This document shows positions 23,425 through 31,438 of a stretch of DNA of 64,000 nucleotides, piece after piece. The translations under genes and the position numbers were made by a program. Source of the stretch: a bacterium (lineage in GTDB: Bacteria > Bdellovibrionota_C > UBA2361 > RFPC01); NCBI GenBank assembly GCA_030431715.1, contig JAUIIO010000001.1:248001-312000 (forward strand). The letters are read 5' to 3'. Numbering within the stretch: position 1 is the first letter of the stretch; each line of letters begins with the position of its first letter. Below the pieces are notes generated by a model that made no database searches, had not been told where the DNA came from, and saw only the letters and a list, made by a program, of their open reading frames with translations.

Positions 23425-26400
23425 TATGAGACTCGAGACACGCCGATCTGAAGCTTGTTCTCGCCAAAGGAGTTTTCAATAGTAAATTCAGAACCATCAG
23501 GGGATGAGTACTCAACCCGATCCGCCAGTGTTTGCTCAGCCACAAATGACTCGTGGGCTTTCACTGCGGTTTCAAGCTCATTTGCCCCGGTTAGCGTTAA
23601 GGTTATGTGGTCTGCAACGTGAAATCCGGCGTCTTTACGGGCTTGCTGAACAGACCTGATGATGTCTCTCGCAAGTCCCTCTTGTTCCAAGTCGGGGGTA
23701 ATGTTTGTGTCAAGAAGAACGGCAAGGCTGCCAATCGCCTGACAGGCAGTTCCCTCAATTGGTTTGAGAGTAAGCTCGTAGTCTTCTTTTTCAATGAGCA
23801 TTCCAGCCACTTTCACTTGTTCACCAGTACTTTTTTCCCAGTTGCCCGCTTTTGCTTCCGTGAGTACCTCTTTCATTCGCTTGCCGAGTTTTGGTCCAAG
23901 ACTTCGAGAGTTGAGCTGTAGAACAAACGTTGCAAATTCTTCTGATGTTTCTGAAAAACGGACCTCTTTAACGTTTACTTCATCCTTTATAATCTCTTCG
24001 TAACCACGAAGAGCAGTGGCGCCACTTCCAGCTATAGTAAGGCACTGTAGGGGAAGCCTTGTTCGCAAACGGTGAGATTCTCTGAGTGACAGTGTCGCAG
24101 AGCAGATCTCGCGCACCTGATCCATCTCAAAAGCTAAAGCTTCATCAATTGGAAAATCGTTGTTCGCTGGCCAGTCAGTGAGGTGTACGCTCTCTTCTCC
24201 CGTAAGCCCGGTGTAAATCTCCTCAGAGATAAGCGGAAGTAGGGGAGCGAGCGCTTTTGTTAGTGTATAGAGCACCGTGTAGAGGGTGTTGTAAGCGAGC
24301 GTCTTATCTTGATCTTTGTCGTGCTTCCAGAACCTATCCCGGCTTCTTCGGATGTACCAGTTGTTAAGGACATCAATGAAAGATGAGAGCTCAGCGCATG
24401 CTTCTGGTATCTCGTACCCATCCATATGCTCGGTAACCTTTTTGAGCATGAGAGAGGTCTTAGAGAGAATATACTTATCAAGAAGATCATCGGAATCTGT
24501 TTTGTATTCGGCTTTGATCTCGTCTGTATTCGCATAAAGGGTGAAGAAATAGTACGCATTCCAGATTGGATTAATGACCGTACGCACGATTTCAGCGATC
24601 ATCTTTCCTTCTTTGTCTATCTGTAAATCTCCACCACGGAGTACAGATGATGAGCAGAGAAACCACCTGAGGGCATCAGCTCCGATAGTATTTGAAACTT
24701 CTTCCGGGCTTGGATAATTGCGCAGGCGTTTACTCAATTTGCGTCCATTTGTATCAACAACCACACCGTGACAGATGCAGTTCTTAAATGGAGGCCTATC
24801 AAAGAGTGCGGTAGAGAGCACCATAAGGGTGTAAAACCAGCCACGTGTCTGAGCTACATACTCAACAATAAAGTCAGCAGGAAAGTGGTGTTCAAACCAT
24901 TCCTTGTTTTCAAATGGATAATGAATTTGTGCAAAAGGCATTGAGCCTGATTCAAACCAGCAGTCCAGAACGTCAGGAACCCGGCGCATCATGCTTTTGC
25001 CTTCGGGATCGTCAGGGTTCGGGCGTGTGAGCTCATCAATAAAAGGCCGGTGGAGATTGTCGGGGCGAACTCCAAAATCTCTCTCAATTTCATCGATACT
25101 TCCGTAAATATCGACTCTCGGATATTCCGGGTTGTCACTCTTCCACACCGGTATGGGGGCTCCCCAATATCTGCTACGAGAGATTGCCCAGTCTCTAGCG
25201 TTTTCAAGCCATTTGCCGAATTGCCCATCTCGAATATGTTCAGGAATCCAGTTGATCTCTTTATTGAGCTCTATCATACGATCTTTAAAATCCGTTACGC
25301 GGACATACCAAGAGCTCAGTGCTCTATAAATAATAGGAGTATCGGTACGCCAGCAGTGCGGATAGTTGTGCTCGTATGTTTCGTGTTTAACGAGTTTTCC
25401 TTCTCCCTTTAAATGCTTGATGATCGGCTTGTTCGCTTCAAATACTTGAAGACCTACGTACTCTGTTACGGGATCCGTGAACTTTCCCTGCTCATCGACA
25501 GGGCATACAACGGCAATATCATTTGCTTCACAAAGCTTTTGGTCGTCTTCACCAAATCCTGGAGCGAGATGTACCGCTCCCGTACCTTCTTCGGTATTTA
25601 CAAAATCACCAGCAAGAATACGAAAGGCGTTTTCGTGGTCCTTAAAGTATGGAAAGAGTGGGGTGTACTTTCGCCCGACGAGCTCAATACCTTTCATCGT
25701 GCCATGCCTTTCGGCATCCTTGAGTTGCTCTTCGTACTTTCCAAGTACGGCTTCAGCTACGAGGTAGTATCGCTCTCCCTCCTTCATTACGGCATACTCA
25801 ATGTCCTTTCCAACTGCGACGGCAAGGTTGGAGGGGAGAGTCCACGGAGTGGTTGTCCAGACCATAAGGTGTAGAGGCCCAGGATCGCTCTCTTTAGGGC
25901 TCAGTTCAAACTGAACGGTAACCGCGGGATCTTGACGTGGACGATACGAATCATCCATGCGAGTTTCAAAGTTAGAGAGGGGTGTTTCAGCTGCCCAAGA
26001 ATAAGGAACAACTTTATAGCCTTCATAGATGAGCCCCTTATTAAAGAGCTCCTTAAAGGCCCACATAACACTTTCCATGTAAGGTAAGTCGAGTGTTTTG
26101 TAATCGTTCTCAAAGTCTACCCACCGGGCCTGTCGAGTAACATACGACTCCCATTCTTTCGTGTACTTTAGTACAGAGCTCTGACAGTAGTCGTTAAATT
26201 TATCTATCCCGTAATCTTCGATCTGTTGTCGACCAGAGATTTCAAGGTCTTTCTCTGCTTCCATCTCTGCAGGGAGCCCGTGGCAATCCCAGCCAAATCG
26301 CCTGTCCACTCTTTTGCCGCGCATGGTCTGGTATCGAGGTACGATATCTTTCACGTAACCGGTAAGCAGGTGGCCATAGTGTGGGAGTCCATTAGCAAAT

Positions 26401-26561
26401 GGAGGGCCATCATAAAAAACATATTCGTTGGCTCCATCAACCCCTTTGGGTCTGATTTCAATACTCTTTTCGAATGTGTTTTCATCTTTCCATTTAGAGA
26501 GAATCTTCTCTTCGACTTCTGGAAATTTTGCCTGTGGATTTACGTCTGGATAAGGTTTCAT
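23424..26561 (-). CDS. ileS: Isoleucyl-tRNA synthetase, eukaryote-like (type 2)
   Basis: 1045 residues. Charges tRNA-Ile. Class I signatures HYGH (61-64) and KLSKR (in GRKLSKRLRNYPSPEEV), both the variants typical of the type 2 or eukaryotic-like branch rather than HVGH/KMSKS of E. coli IleRS. The CP1 editing domain is present (TTPWTLPSNLAVAVG). The C-terminus is the long type 2 form without the zinc-binding cluster of type 1. Type 2 enzymes are known to be less sensitive to mupirocin. It precedes the RNA methyltransferase with overlapping codons. Confidence 0.95.
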   Translation of the reverse strand: MKPYPDVNPQAKFPEVEEKILSKWKDENTFEKSIEIRPKGVDGANEYVFYDGPPFANGLPHYGHLLTGYVKDIVPRYQTMRGKRVDRRFGWDCHGLPAEMEAEKDLEISGRQQIEDYGIDKFNDYCQSSVLKYTKEWESYVTRQARWVDFENDYKTLDLPYMESVMWAFKELFNKGLIYEGYKVVPYSWAAETPLSNFETRMDDSYRPRQDPAVTVQFELSPKESDPGPLHLMVWTTTPWTLPSNLAVAVGKDIEYAVMKEGERYYLVAEAVLGKYEEQLKDAERHGTMKGIELVGRKYTPLFPYFKDHENAFRILAGDFVNTEEGTGAVHLAPGFGEDDQKLCEANDIAVVCPVDEQGKFTDPVTEYVGLQVFEANKPIIKHLKGEGKLVKHETYEHNYPHCWRTDTPIIYRALSSWYVRVTDFKDRMIELNKEINWIPEHIRDGQFGKWLENARDWAISRSRYWGAPIPVWKSDNPEYPRVDIYGSIDEIERDFGVRPDNLHRPFIDELTRPNPDDPEGKSMMRRVPDVLDCWFESGSMPFAQIHYPFENKEWFEHHFPADFIVEYVAQTRGWFYTLMVLSTALFDRPPFKNCICHGVVVDTNGRKLSKRLRNYPSPEEVSNTIGADALRWFLCSSSVLRGGDLQIDKEGKMIAEIVRTVINPIWNAYYFFTLYANTDEIKAEYKTDSDDLLDKYILSKTSLMLKKVTEHMDGYEIPEACAELSSFIDVLNNWYIRRSRDRFWKHDKDQDKTLAYNTLYTVLYTLTKALAPLLPLISEEIYTGLTGEESVHLTDWPANNDFPIDEALAFEMDQVREICSATLSLRESHRLRTRLPLQCLTIAGSGATALRGYEEIIKDEVNVKEVRFSETSEEFATFVLQLNSRSLGPKLGKRMKEVLTEAKAGNWEKSTGEQVKVAGMLIEKEDYELTLKPIEGTACQAIGSLAVLLDTNITPDLEQEGLARDIIRSVQQARKDAGFHVADHITLTLTGANELETAVKAHESFVAEQTLADRVEYSSPDGSEFTIENSFGENKLQIGVSRVS

Positions 26562-26638
26562 AAGACAGAGATAGTACTATTAAAATGAATAAGTTACAAA
26601 TGTCTCCCAGTAAGGACGTTAGAGTCAAGTGCTCCAGT

Positions 26639-27451
26639 CTAGTTGTTGCGATAGGCCAGAAAATTCTCCAGATCGTGCTCGGTACGCTCTCTTCTGGTTA
26701 ACTTCCGCATTTTGAACCCATTTTGGTGAAGCAGGTCTGGGATTGGGCTTTCCGCTGAAGAGGACGATACTGTAGCACTGGCTTCAAAAACTATCGCTTT
26801 CAACTCCTCTGAGGAGAGATACTCTCCGAAGCCAGCGAGTGTTCTGGCCTCAGCTCCTTCAACATCTATCTTCACAATATTGGGAAGTGGTAGCTCGCCA
26901 CCGCTGATCAGGGTATCCGCTCTGTGGCAGGTGGCAGTGATGTGAGTTGTGAGCTTTTCTCTGCCGTGATCGAGAAAGCTTGATTCTCCTTCCGTTTGTG
27001 ATTGCTCTGTAAACAGTGGAAGTGAATCATTGATATCTAATAGGCCGGCCTCAATCACGCTCAGCTCTACACCGTTAAGCTCTGCATTGTGACGAATCTT
27101 TTGAGCCATCTTGGGCAAAGGCTCGAAGAGGAATACCTGAATCTCTGGATAGAGTACCTTCATTGAAATGCCGTGTAGGCCAAAGTTTGCCCCGATATCC
27201 CAAAATATTGTGGTGGGAGACACATAGCTTTTGAGAGCCTCTAATACCTCAGATTCGTAATATCCTTCTTTTAAAATCACACTATCGATATAGCGGCTAG
27301 GGTGAAGAGAGAAGCACGCCCCAAAAGAGTTCTCGATTAAGAGTTCCGGGTAGTGGTCGCTGTTGAGGAGTCTGTTGAGAGTGTAGAAGCCGCGTAGACC
27401 GGAGCAATAATACTGCCTTAAGATGTTATGGATTCTCTTTGAGTGTCTCAC
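26639..27451 (-). CDS. FkbM-family methyltransferase
   Basis: 270 residues. FWDIGANFGLHGI is the SAM-binding loop, FLFEPLP the acidic loop and VKIDVEGAE the FkbM family signature. Family members O-methylate sugars or natural products, often in polysaccharide or lipid glycan clusters; here it is isolated. Substrate unknown. Confidence 0.88.
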   Translation of the reverse strand: MRHSKRIHNILRQYYCSGLRGFYTLNRLLNSDHYPELLIENSFGACFSLHPSRYIDSVILKEGYYESEVLEALKSYVSPTTIFWDIGANFGLHGISMKVLYPEIQVFLFEPLPKMAQKIRHNAELNGVELSVIEAGLLDINDSLPLFTEQSQTEGESSFLDHGREKLTTHITATCHRADTLISGGELPLPNIVKIDVEGAEARTLAGFGEYLSSEELKAIVFEASATVSSSSAESPIPDLLHQNGFKMRKLTRRERTEHDLENFLAYRNN

Positions 27452-27593
27452 GATATCGGTATCTTATCCGGTTCTTTGACGTCTGACCCTACTTTTTCAG
27501 CAGCTGAAGAAACTTTTTTCAAAAATATTCGATCAAGGTTGATAGGAGATAAGAACTCTCTGTTTTGGCAATAAATTACTGTGGAGGATCACA

Positions 27594-28886
27594 ATGAGAG
27601 TAGGGAATAATCGTGGGGATATCGGCCGCTCATGGAGCGCCAGTCTCGGTGAAAATAGCAAATTTAGAACGGAAAAGAGCTTTTCAGGTGATAAGGGTAT
27701 ATGCCGAGATTTTCCTGGAAATCGACGTAGGGGACGAAAGCAATGTGGATCGGACCAGCGTGTTGGCGATCTGAAAGAGATGCTCGAAAAGATGTTGAAG
27801 ATGTTTGAACGAGTATTAGAGAAGTTAGTAGCACAGCGCGGTGGGGAGCAAGGTGAAAAGCCTCCAGTAGAAGGCGATACGAAATGCCCAGATACCAATG
27901 AGACGCCTGAATGTACCTGTCCACCAGAGGAGGAACCAATAACACCACCTGAGTGTACCTGTCCTCCTGAGGAAGAGAAGCCACCTGTCTCTGATGAGCC
28001 TGTGTGTGAAAAGCCTTCGGTGCCAGATGAGCCCGAGGTCGAGGCACCAGCACCCTCTGAGGACAAGCCGGCTACTCCGGATATTACAAAGCAAGACTTT
28101 ATGGGTTCCATAAAAGAAATCCTTAATAAGACAACCGGACAGAAAGTGCATGAGGAGCGCTTCCAGTATGGAATTGCTACTTATCTTATCGGTCAAAAAT
28201 TTGGAGATGAGGCTGCCAGCGCTTTTCAGGAAGCGTTTAAGGCCAATCGCAAGAAAGGACAGGCAAACGCAGGAGAAGATGCGACGAAAGAGGCTCTCAA
28301 GCAACTTGTGAGTGATGGAATACTTACGGAGAAGCAAGCCGAACAGATTAATGGTCTATCCTTTAAAGCTGCTCAGCTCGATGGGAAAGAGAATCAGCTC
28401 TATGACGGTAAAGGGGACACCAGCGCTAAGGCTGGTATCAATAAGGCTGTGAATCTTGCGTGGGAAGATCTGGAGTCACTTGTAAATGGTGATATGGCGG
28501 ATTGGCCAACACGTAGCCTTGACGCACCATCAACGAAAACCAAAGAGGTAAGCTCATCGTCTGGTGTTTCTTCAAGCGCGGTTCCCTCAGGCGGTGGTTC
28601 ACAAGAGTTTTTGTGGAAGCCACGCTCTGATCATGGCAATAAGCTTGTAATCATTTTGCCAAACCGATTTAAGGGAATGGTTTCTTCTGTCTCTGTTCTC
28701 GGACCAAACGGACGTGAGATTGAAGAGGGAAAAAGTTCTGGTTACGCCAATGGTAACAGAGAACACTTTCGATTCAATAAGGACGGGGGATCGTATCCAA
28801 ACAACGCTATTGTTGAGATAACCCTTACGAATGGTGAAACGGTGAGATACCGGGTAGGTGACACCTCAAATAGATACTCAAAGTAA
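27594..28886 (+). CDS. Cys/Pro/Glu-rich modular protein of unknown function
   Basis: 430 residues, GGAGGATC upstream of ATG 27594. Regions seen: basic N-terminus with two Cys (1-52), amphipathic helix (57-80), low-complexity acidic segment with the repeated PECTCPPEEE (106-114 and 119-127) and further Cys-Glu-Pro (about 88-160), a helical domain (165-300), a Ser/Gly linker (310-337), and a beta-rich C-terminal domain (338-425, FLWKPRSDHGNK to VRYRVGDTSNRY). No signal peptide or membrane helix is visible. The C-terminal domain looks like a small Ig-like or binding module. Not recognised. A strong terminator follows. Confidence 0.7.
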   Translation: MRVGNNRGDIGRSWSASLGENSKFRTEKSFSGDKGICRDFPGNRRRGRKQCGSDQRVGDLKEMLEKMLKMFERVLEKLVAQRGGEQGEKPPVEGDTKCPDTNETPECTCPPEEEPITPPECTCPPEEEKPPVSDEPVCEKPSVPDEPEVEAPAPSEDKPATPDITKQDFMGSIKEILNKTTGQKVHEERFQYGIATYLIGQKFGDEAASAFQEAFKANRKKGQANAGEDATKEALKQLVSDGILTEKQAEQINGLSFKAAQLDGKENQLYDGKGDTSAKAGINKAVNLAWEDLESLVNGDMADWPTRSLDAPSTKTKEVSSSSGVSSSAVPSGGGSQEFLWKPRSDHGNKLVIILPNRFKGMVSSVSVLGPNGREIEEGKSSGYANGNREHFRFNKDGGSYPNNAIVEITLTNGETVRYRVGDTSNRYSK

Positions 28887-28924
28887 GTTGATTGAGGTAT
28901 TGAGGGATTTACTCTTCGGATGCA

Positions 28925-28958
28925 AGCGGGACTCGTGTTATGCGAGTCTCGCTTTTTT
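28925..28958 (+). terminator. Rho-independent terminator
   Basis: AGCGGGACTCG (28925-28935) pairs with CGAGTCTCGCT (28943-28953, one G-T pair), followed by a run of T. The T-tract overlaps the stop codon of the convergent dksA-like gene. Confidence 0.88.
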
Positions 28959-29379
28959 AGTCGTCATCGTCGTCTGAATCAACGCCGAAAGAATCGTTAT
29001 CAACAGAGTGTTTGCGATAGCCGCGCTCTTTTCTTTCGAGCTCTTCTTTCGCTTCAACGGTATACTTGGCGAACGGACTGATCTTTAGGCGAGCATAGGG
29101 AATATCTTCTCCAGAGTACTCACATATGCCGTATTCACCTTCATCAAATTTCTTCAGGGCGTGATCTATCAACTTTAGAAGTTTGAGCTCTCTGTTTCCA
29201 GCGTTCTGAATACTACGGTGTGAAAGCTCAAGTGCTGCGATATCGGCAGAATCCCCAGAGGGAGATGCCATTTCAGCATCAGCTTCCCCTTGCAGCTTAT
29301 CAAGATGTTGTAGAATCTTACGCTTGCGCTCTTTGAGATCTTCTTCTAGCTCTTTAATTTGTTTTTTTGTTAATGCCAT
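28957..29379 (-). CDS. DksA/TraR-family regulator lacking zinc ligands
   Basis: 140 residues. N-terminal coiled coil with the tip motif Asp43-x-x-Asp46-x-Ala48 (DSADIA), needed for action on RNA polymerase with ppGpp. The zinc-finger region YGICEYSGEDIPYARLKISP keeps only Cys86 of the four usual Cys; the others are Ser89, Thr107 and Ala110. Pseudomonas DksA2 also works without zinc (CxxT/CxxA). The C-terminus is an unusual acidic tail ending in five Asp. It is divergent from msrB across a palindromic 90-bp gap. Confidence 0.88.
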   Translation of the reverse strand: MALTKKQIKELEEDLKERKRKILQHLDKLQGEADAEMASPSGDSADIAALELSHRSIQNAGNRELKLLKLIDHALKKFDEGEYGICEYSGEDIPYARLKISPFAKYTVEAKEELERKERGYRKHSVDNDSFGVDSDDDDD

Positions 29380-29420
29380 CTAAATGCTTTCGTCCAATGA
29401 TAGAGAACGTTAGTTTCATT

Positions 29421-29447
29421 CATAACCCCGAGGTTTCTCAGGTTATG
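29421..29447. promoter_or_regulatory. Palindrome shared by divergent dksA-like and msrB genes
   Basis: CATAACC (29421-29427) and GGTTATG (29441-29447) with an inner GAG/CTC form a dyad. It lies 42 bp from the dksA-like start, and TATAAT at 29457-29462 lies 9 bp to its right, so a bound protein would cover the -35 of msrB. Confidence 0.45.
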
Positions 29448-29530
29448 TAAACGCCCTATAATGGCTCTTGTTGATAGGCACTGTCAAGAGTATGGAGAAT
29501 ATATATTCTTTAAAAACGTTAATAATACAT

Positions 29531-30088
29531 ATGGTTAGGATATTAATATTAGACTTTTTCGTGATTGTAGCGTTTCTCTTCGCCTCTGGGTGCCACACAC
29601 AGAGTTCCGCGAAGAGTGAAGATAAGGGAGGCAGAAAAGAAATGACAGACCAACAGAGAGCCGAATTAAAGGAAAGGCTTACCGATCTGGAGTACAATGT
29701 GACCCAGAATAATGCTACCGAGCGGGCCTTTGCCAACAAATATTGGGACAATAAAAAGGACGGTATCTATGTAGATATTGTATCAGGAGAGCCTCTTTTT
29801 AGTTCCATCGATAAATACGATTCTGGAAGTGGCTGGCCGAGCTTTACCCGTCCGCTTGAGGGGAGAAATGTAGTGGAATTAAGTGACCGCTCACACGGGA
29901 TGGTTAGAACAGAGGTTCGATCAAGTGGGGCAGACTCGCATCTGGGTCACCTTTTTCCTGATGGACCTGCACCTACAGGGCAGCGATATTGTATAAATTC
30001 AGCTTCGCTCAGGTTCATTCCTGTAGAAGATCTGGAAAAGGAGGGATACGGTAAGTATCTGAAGCTTTTCGAGAAAGATAAGTCTTGA
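29531..30088 (+). CDS. msrB: Peptide-methionine (R)-S-oxide reductase, lipoprotein form
   Basis: 185 residues from ATG 29531, chosen because the first 21 residues form an ideal lipoprotein signal (FASGC lipobox); ATG 29492 is an alternative. The MsrB domain covers about 38-165: [43 protein letters not shown] and catalytic Cys in [13 protein letters not shown]. The four zinc Cys of E. coli MsrB are absent, and the resolving Cys before GWPSF is Ser. So it is a zinc-free type that must be recycled by a different thiol. It reduces methionine-R-sulfoxide, here in the envelope. Confidence 0.92.
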   Translation: MVRILILDFFVIVAFLFASGCHTQSSAKSEDKGGRKEMTDQQRAELKERLTDLEYNVTQNNATERAFANKYWDNKKDGIYVDIVSGEPLFSSIDKYDSGSGWPSFTRPLEGRNVVELSDRSHGMVRTEVRSSGADSHLGHLFPDGPAPTGQRYCINSASLRFIPVEDLEKEGYGKYLKLFEKDKS

Positions 30089-30172
30089 GTCTCGGTGTGA
30101 CACCCGACTCTTTCTCTGCATCATAACTCTATGTAAATATACAATGTAGGTTGGTTAAAGAGAGAGGGTGTT

Positions 30173-30454
30173 TTGGCTGATCAGAAAAACAAGAGAAAAG
30201 GCCTATCAGGGCAAATTGAAAAAATCACTACGAATGATACCTTACATAATGGTCCTGAAGACTTTGTCAGGCCTTTAGTCGAGGAAATCGTAACGACGCG
30301 CCTCCCTGAAATCGATTTAACAACTAAAGAGAGTGCGGCTAAAGCCGCTGCTATGCTCGGAGATAAGCTTTCTGAGTTAAACAGGTATCAAGAGCGGGTA
30401 CATAAGCTTAAAGCGCTTCTTGAGCAAAAGAAGTTTGATCTCAGTAATGAATGA
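30173..30454 (+). CDS. Small soluble protein upstream of RNHCP gene
   Basis: 93 residues, TTG start at 30173 with GAGAGAGGG upstream. Charged, helical protein without Cys or membrane segment; C-terminal half (residues 55-93) is a coiled-coil-like amphipathic helix. The stop overlaps the start of the next gene (ATGA), so it is translationally coupled to the RNHCP and DUF971 genes. No family recognised. Confidence 0.65.
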   Translation: MADQKNKRKGLSGQIEKITTNDTLHNGPEDFVRPLVEEIVTTRLPEIDLTTKESAAKAAAMLGDKLSELNRYQERVHKLKALLEQKKFDLSNE

Positions 30455-30750
30455 AGACCTTCTCAAGGAAAGTTGAAGATTTTAAGTGTGCTCAGTGTGG
30501 ACACGCAACCTCTGGTGATGGCTATACGAACCATTGTCCTAACTGTTTGTGGAGTAAGCATGTTGATGTAACACCTGGGGATCGCTCTGAGAAGTGTCAG
30601 GGGATGATGCGGCCGGTAGAGGTAGAAGGAAACCTTCCGGGTAAGCTCAAAGTTATACATATCTGTACGTTGTGTGGTGCGAGACGTCGATGTAAGCTCA
30701 GAGATGATGACAATATGGATGTTGTCACGGAACTGATGAGATTACGTTAG
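30451..30750 (+). CDS. RNHCP-domain zinc protein
   Basis: 99 residues. CAQCG (14-18), NHCPNCLWSKHVD (27-39) and a second CTLCG (about 72-76) build the RNHCP fold, named after an Arg-Asn-His-Cys-Pro signature (here TNHCP). Function of the family is unknown, perhaps RNA binding. The start overlaps the upstream stop and its own stop overlaps the next start by one base (30750), giving a tight three-gene operon. Confidence 0.85.
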   Translation: MKTFSRKVEDFKCAQCGHATSGDGYTNHCPNCLWSKHVDVTPGDRSEKCQGMMRPVEVEGNLPGKLKVIHICTLCGARRRCKLRDDDNMDVVTELMRLR

Positions 30751-31088
30751 TGATGGTTGAGCCTGTTGAAATTAAGAGAGTTGGTGTTGAAGGTCTCAAT
30801 GTCAGGTGGTCTGACGGTACGAGTAATTTTCTTTCAAGTAAGCTCCTCCGTGAGAATTGTCCAGCGGCCGATAGTCGAGCTAAAAGAGGGGATACGTCAC
30901 ACGACAGTCCTCTTTCTCCGAGTTCAAAATCTCTTCTAACCATCGTAGAGGCCACTGCAGAAGAAGAGCTTACCCTTGAAAAAATATGGCCTATCGGAAA
31001 CTATGCCATTGGTCTTGGCTGGGCGGATGGACATAAATCAGGTATATACACGTTTTCTTTTCTACGAGAATTAGCCAAATCGGCATAA
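30750..31088 (+). CDS. DUF971-domain protein
   Basis: 112 residues. GVEGLNVRWSDGTSNFLSSKLLRENCPAA and WPIGNYAIGLGWADGHKSGIYTFSFLREL match DUF971, the domain also found at the N-terminus of gamma-butyrobetaine hydroxylase and in Fe-S-related proteins. It sits next to an RNHCP gene in one operon. A link to Fe-S or apbC-type chemistry is known for some homologues but not shown here. GTG start at 30750, coupled to the stop of the preceding gene. Confidence 0.85.
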   Translation: MMVEPVEIKRVGVEGLNVRWSDGTSNFLSSKLLRENCPAADSRAKRGDTSHDSPLSPSSKSLLTIVEATAEEELTLEKIWPIGNYAIGLGWADGHKSGIYTFSFLRELAKSA

Positions 31089-31210
31089 CCTTCCTAAGAA
31101 AATCCTGTATTTTCTCAAATAATAAATCACGTCCTGAAGCAACACCGCATAACCTCGGGATTGGTGTGTATGGAGCAGGCTCTCTAGCGTATTTTTGGAG
31201 AGTAACTATT

Positions 31211-31426
31211 ATGAGAACTATGTACAGAATCAGAGACATCGAATGGAAAAAAAGAGAGCTCGCCCTTGAGCTTGGTATGCTTGAACGAGAGCAGTCACAC
31301 CTTTCTACAAAAGTATCAGAACGCCCCCTTACCTCGTGGGAGATGGAACGTGTTAAGGAGATCATCTTAGAACATAAGAAGGTTATTTCCGAACTTAAAA
31401 ATTTTGATAGCCTTCTTGCGGCGTAA
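31211..31426 (+). CDS. Small coiled-coil protein
   Basis: 71 residues from ATG 31211, with GGAGAG about 8 nt upstream; the frame extends upstream but without a site. Highly charged heptad pattern (LELGMLEREQSHL, VKEIILEHKKVISELKNF) suggests two antiparallel helices with a turn at ERPLTSWE. Function unknown. Confidence 0.6.
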   Translation: MRTMYRIRDIEWKKRELALELGMLEREQSHLSTKVSERPLTSWEMERVKEIILEHKKVISELKNFDSLLAA

Positions 31427-31438
31427 GTCTTACTACTC

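Noticed and set aside
27533..28337. Several minus ORFs opposite the 430-aa gene, one Ser/Gly-rich
   Set aside because: Shadows of the Pro/Glu-rich segment; plus-strand gene has SD and terminator.
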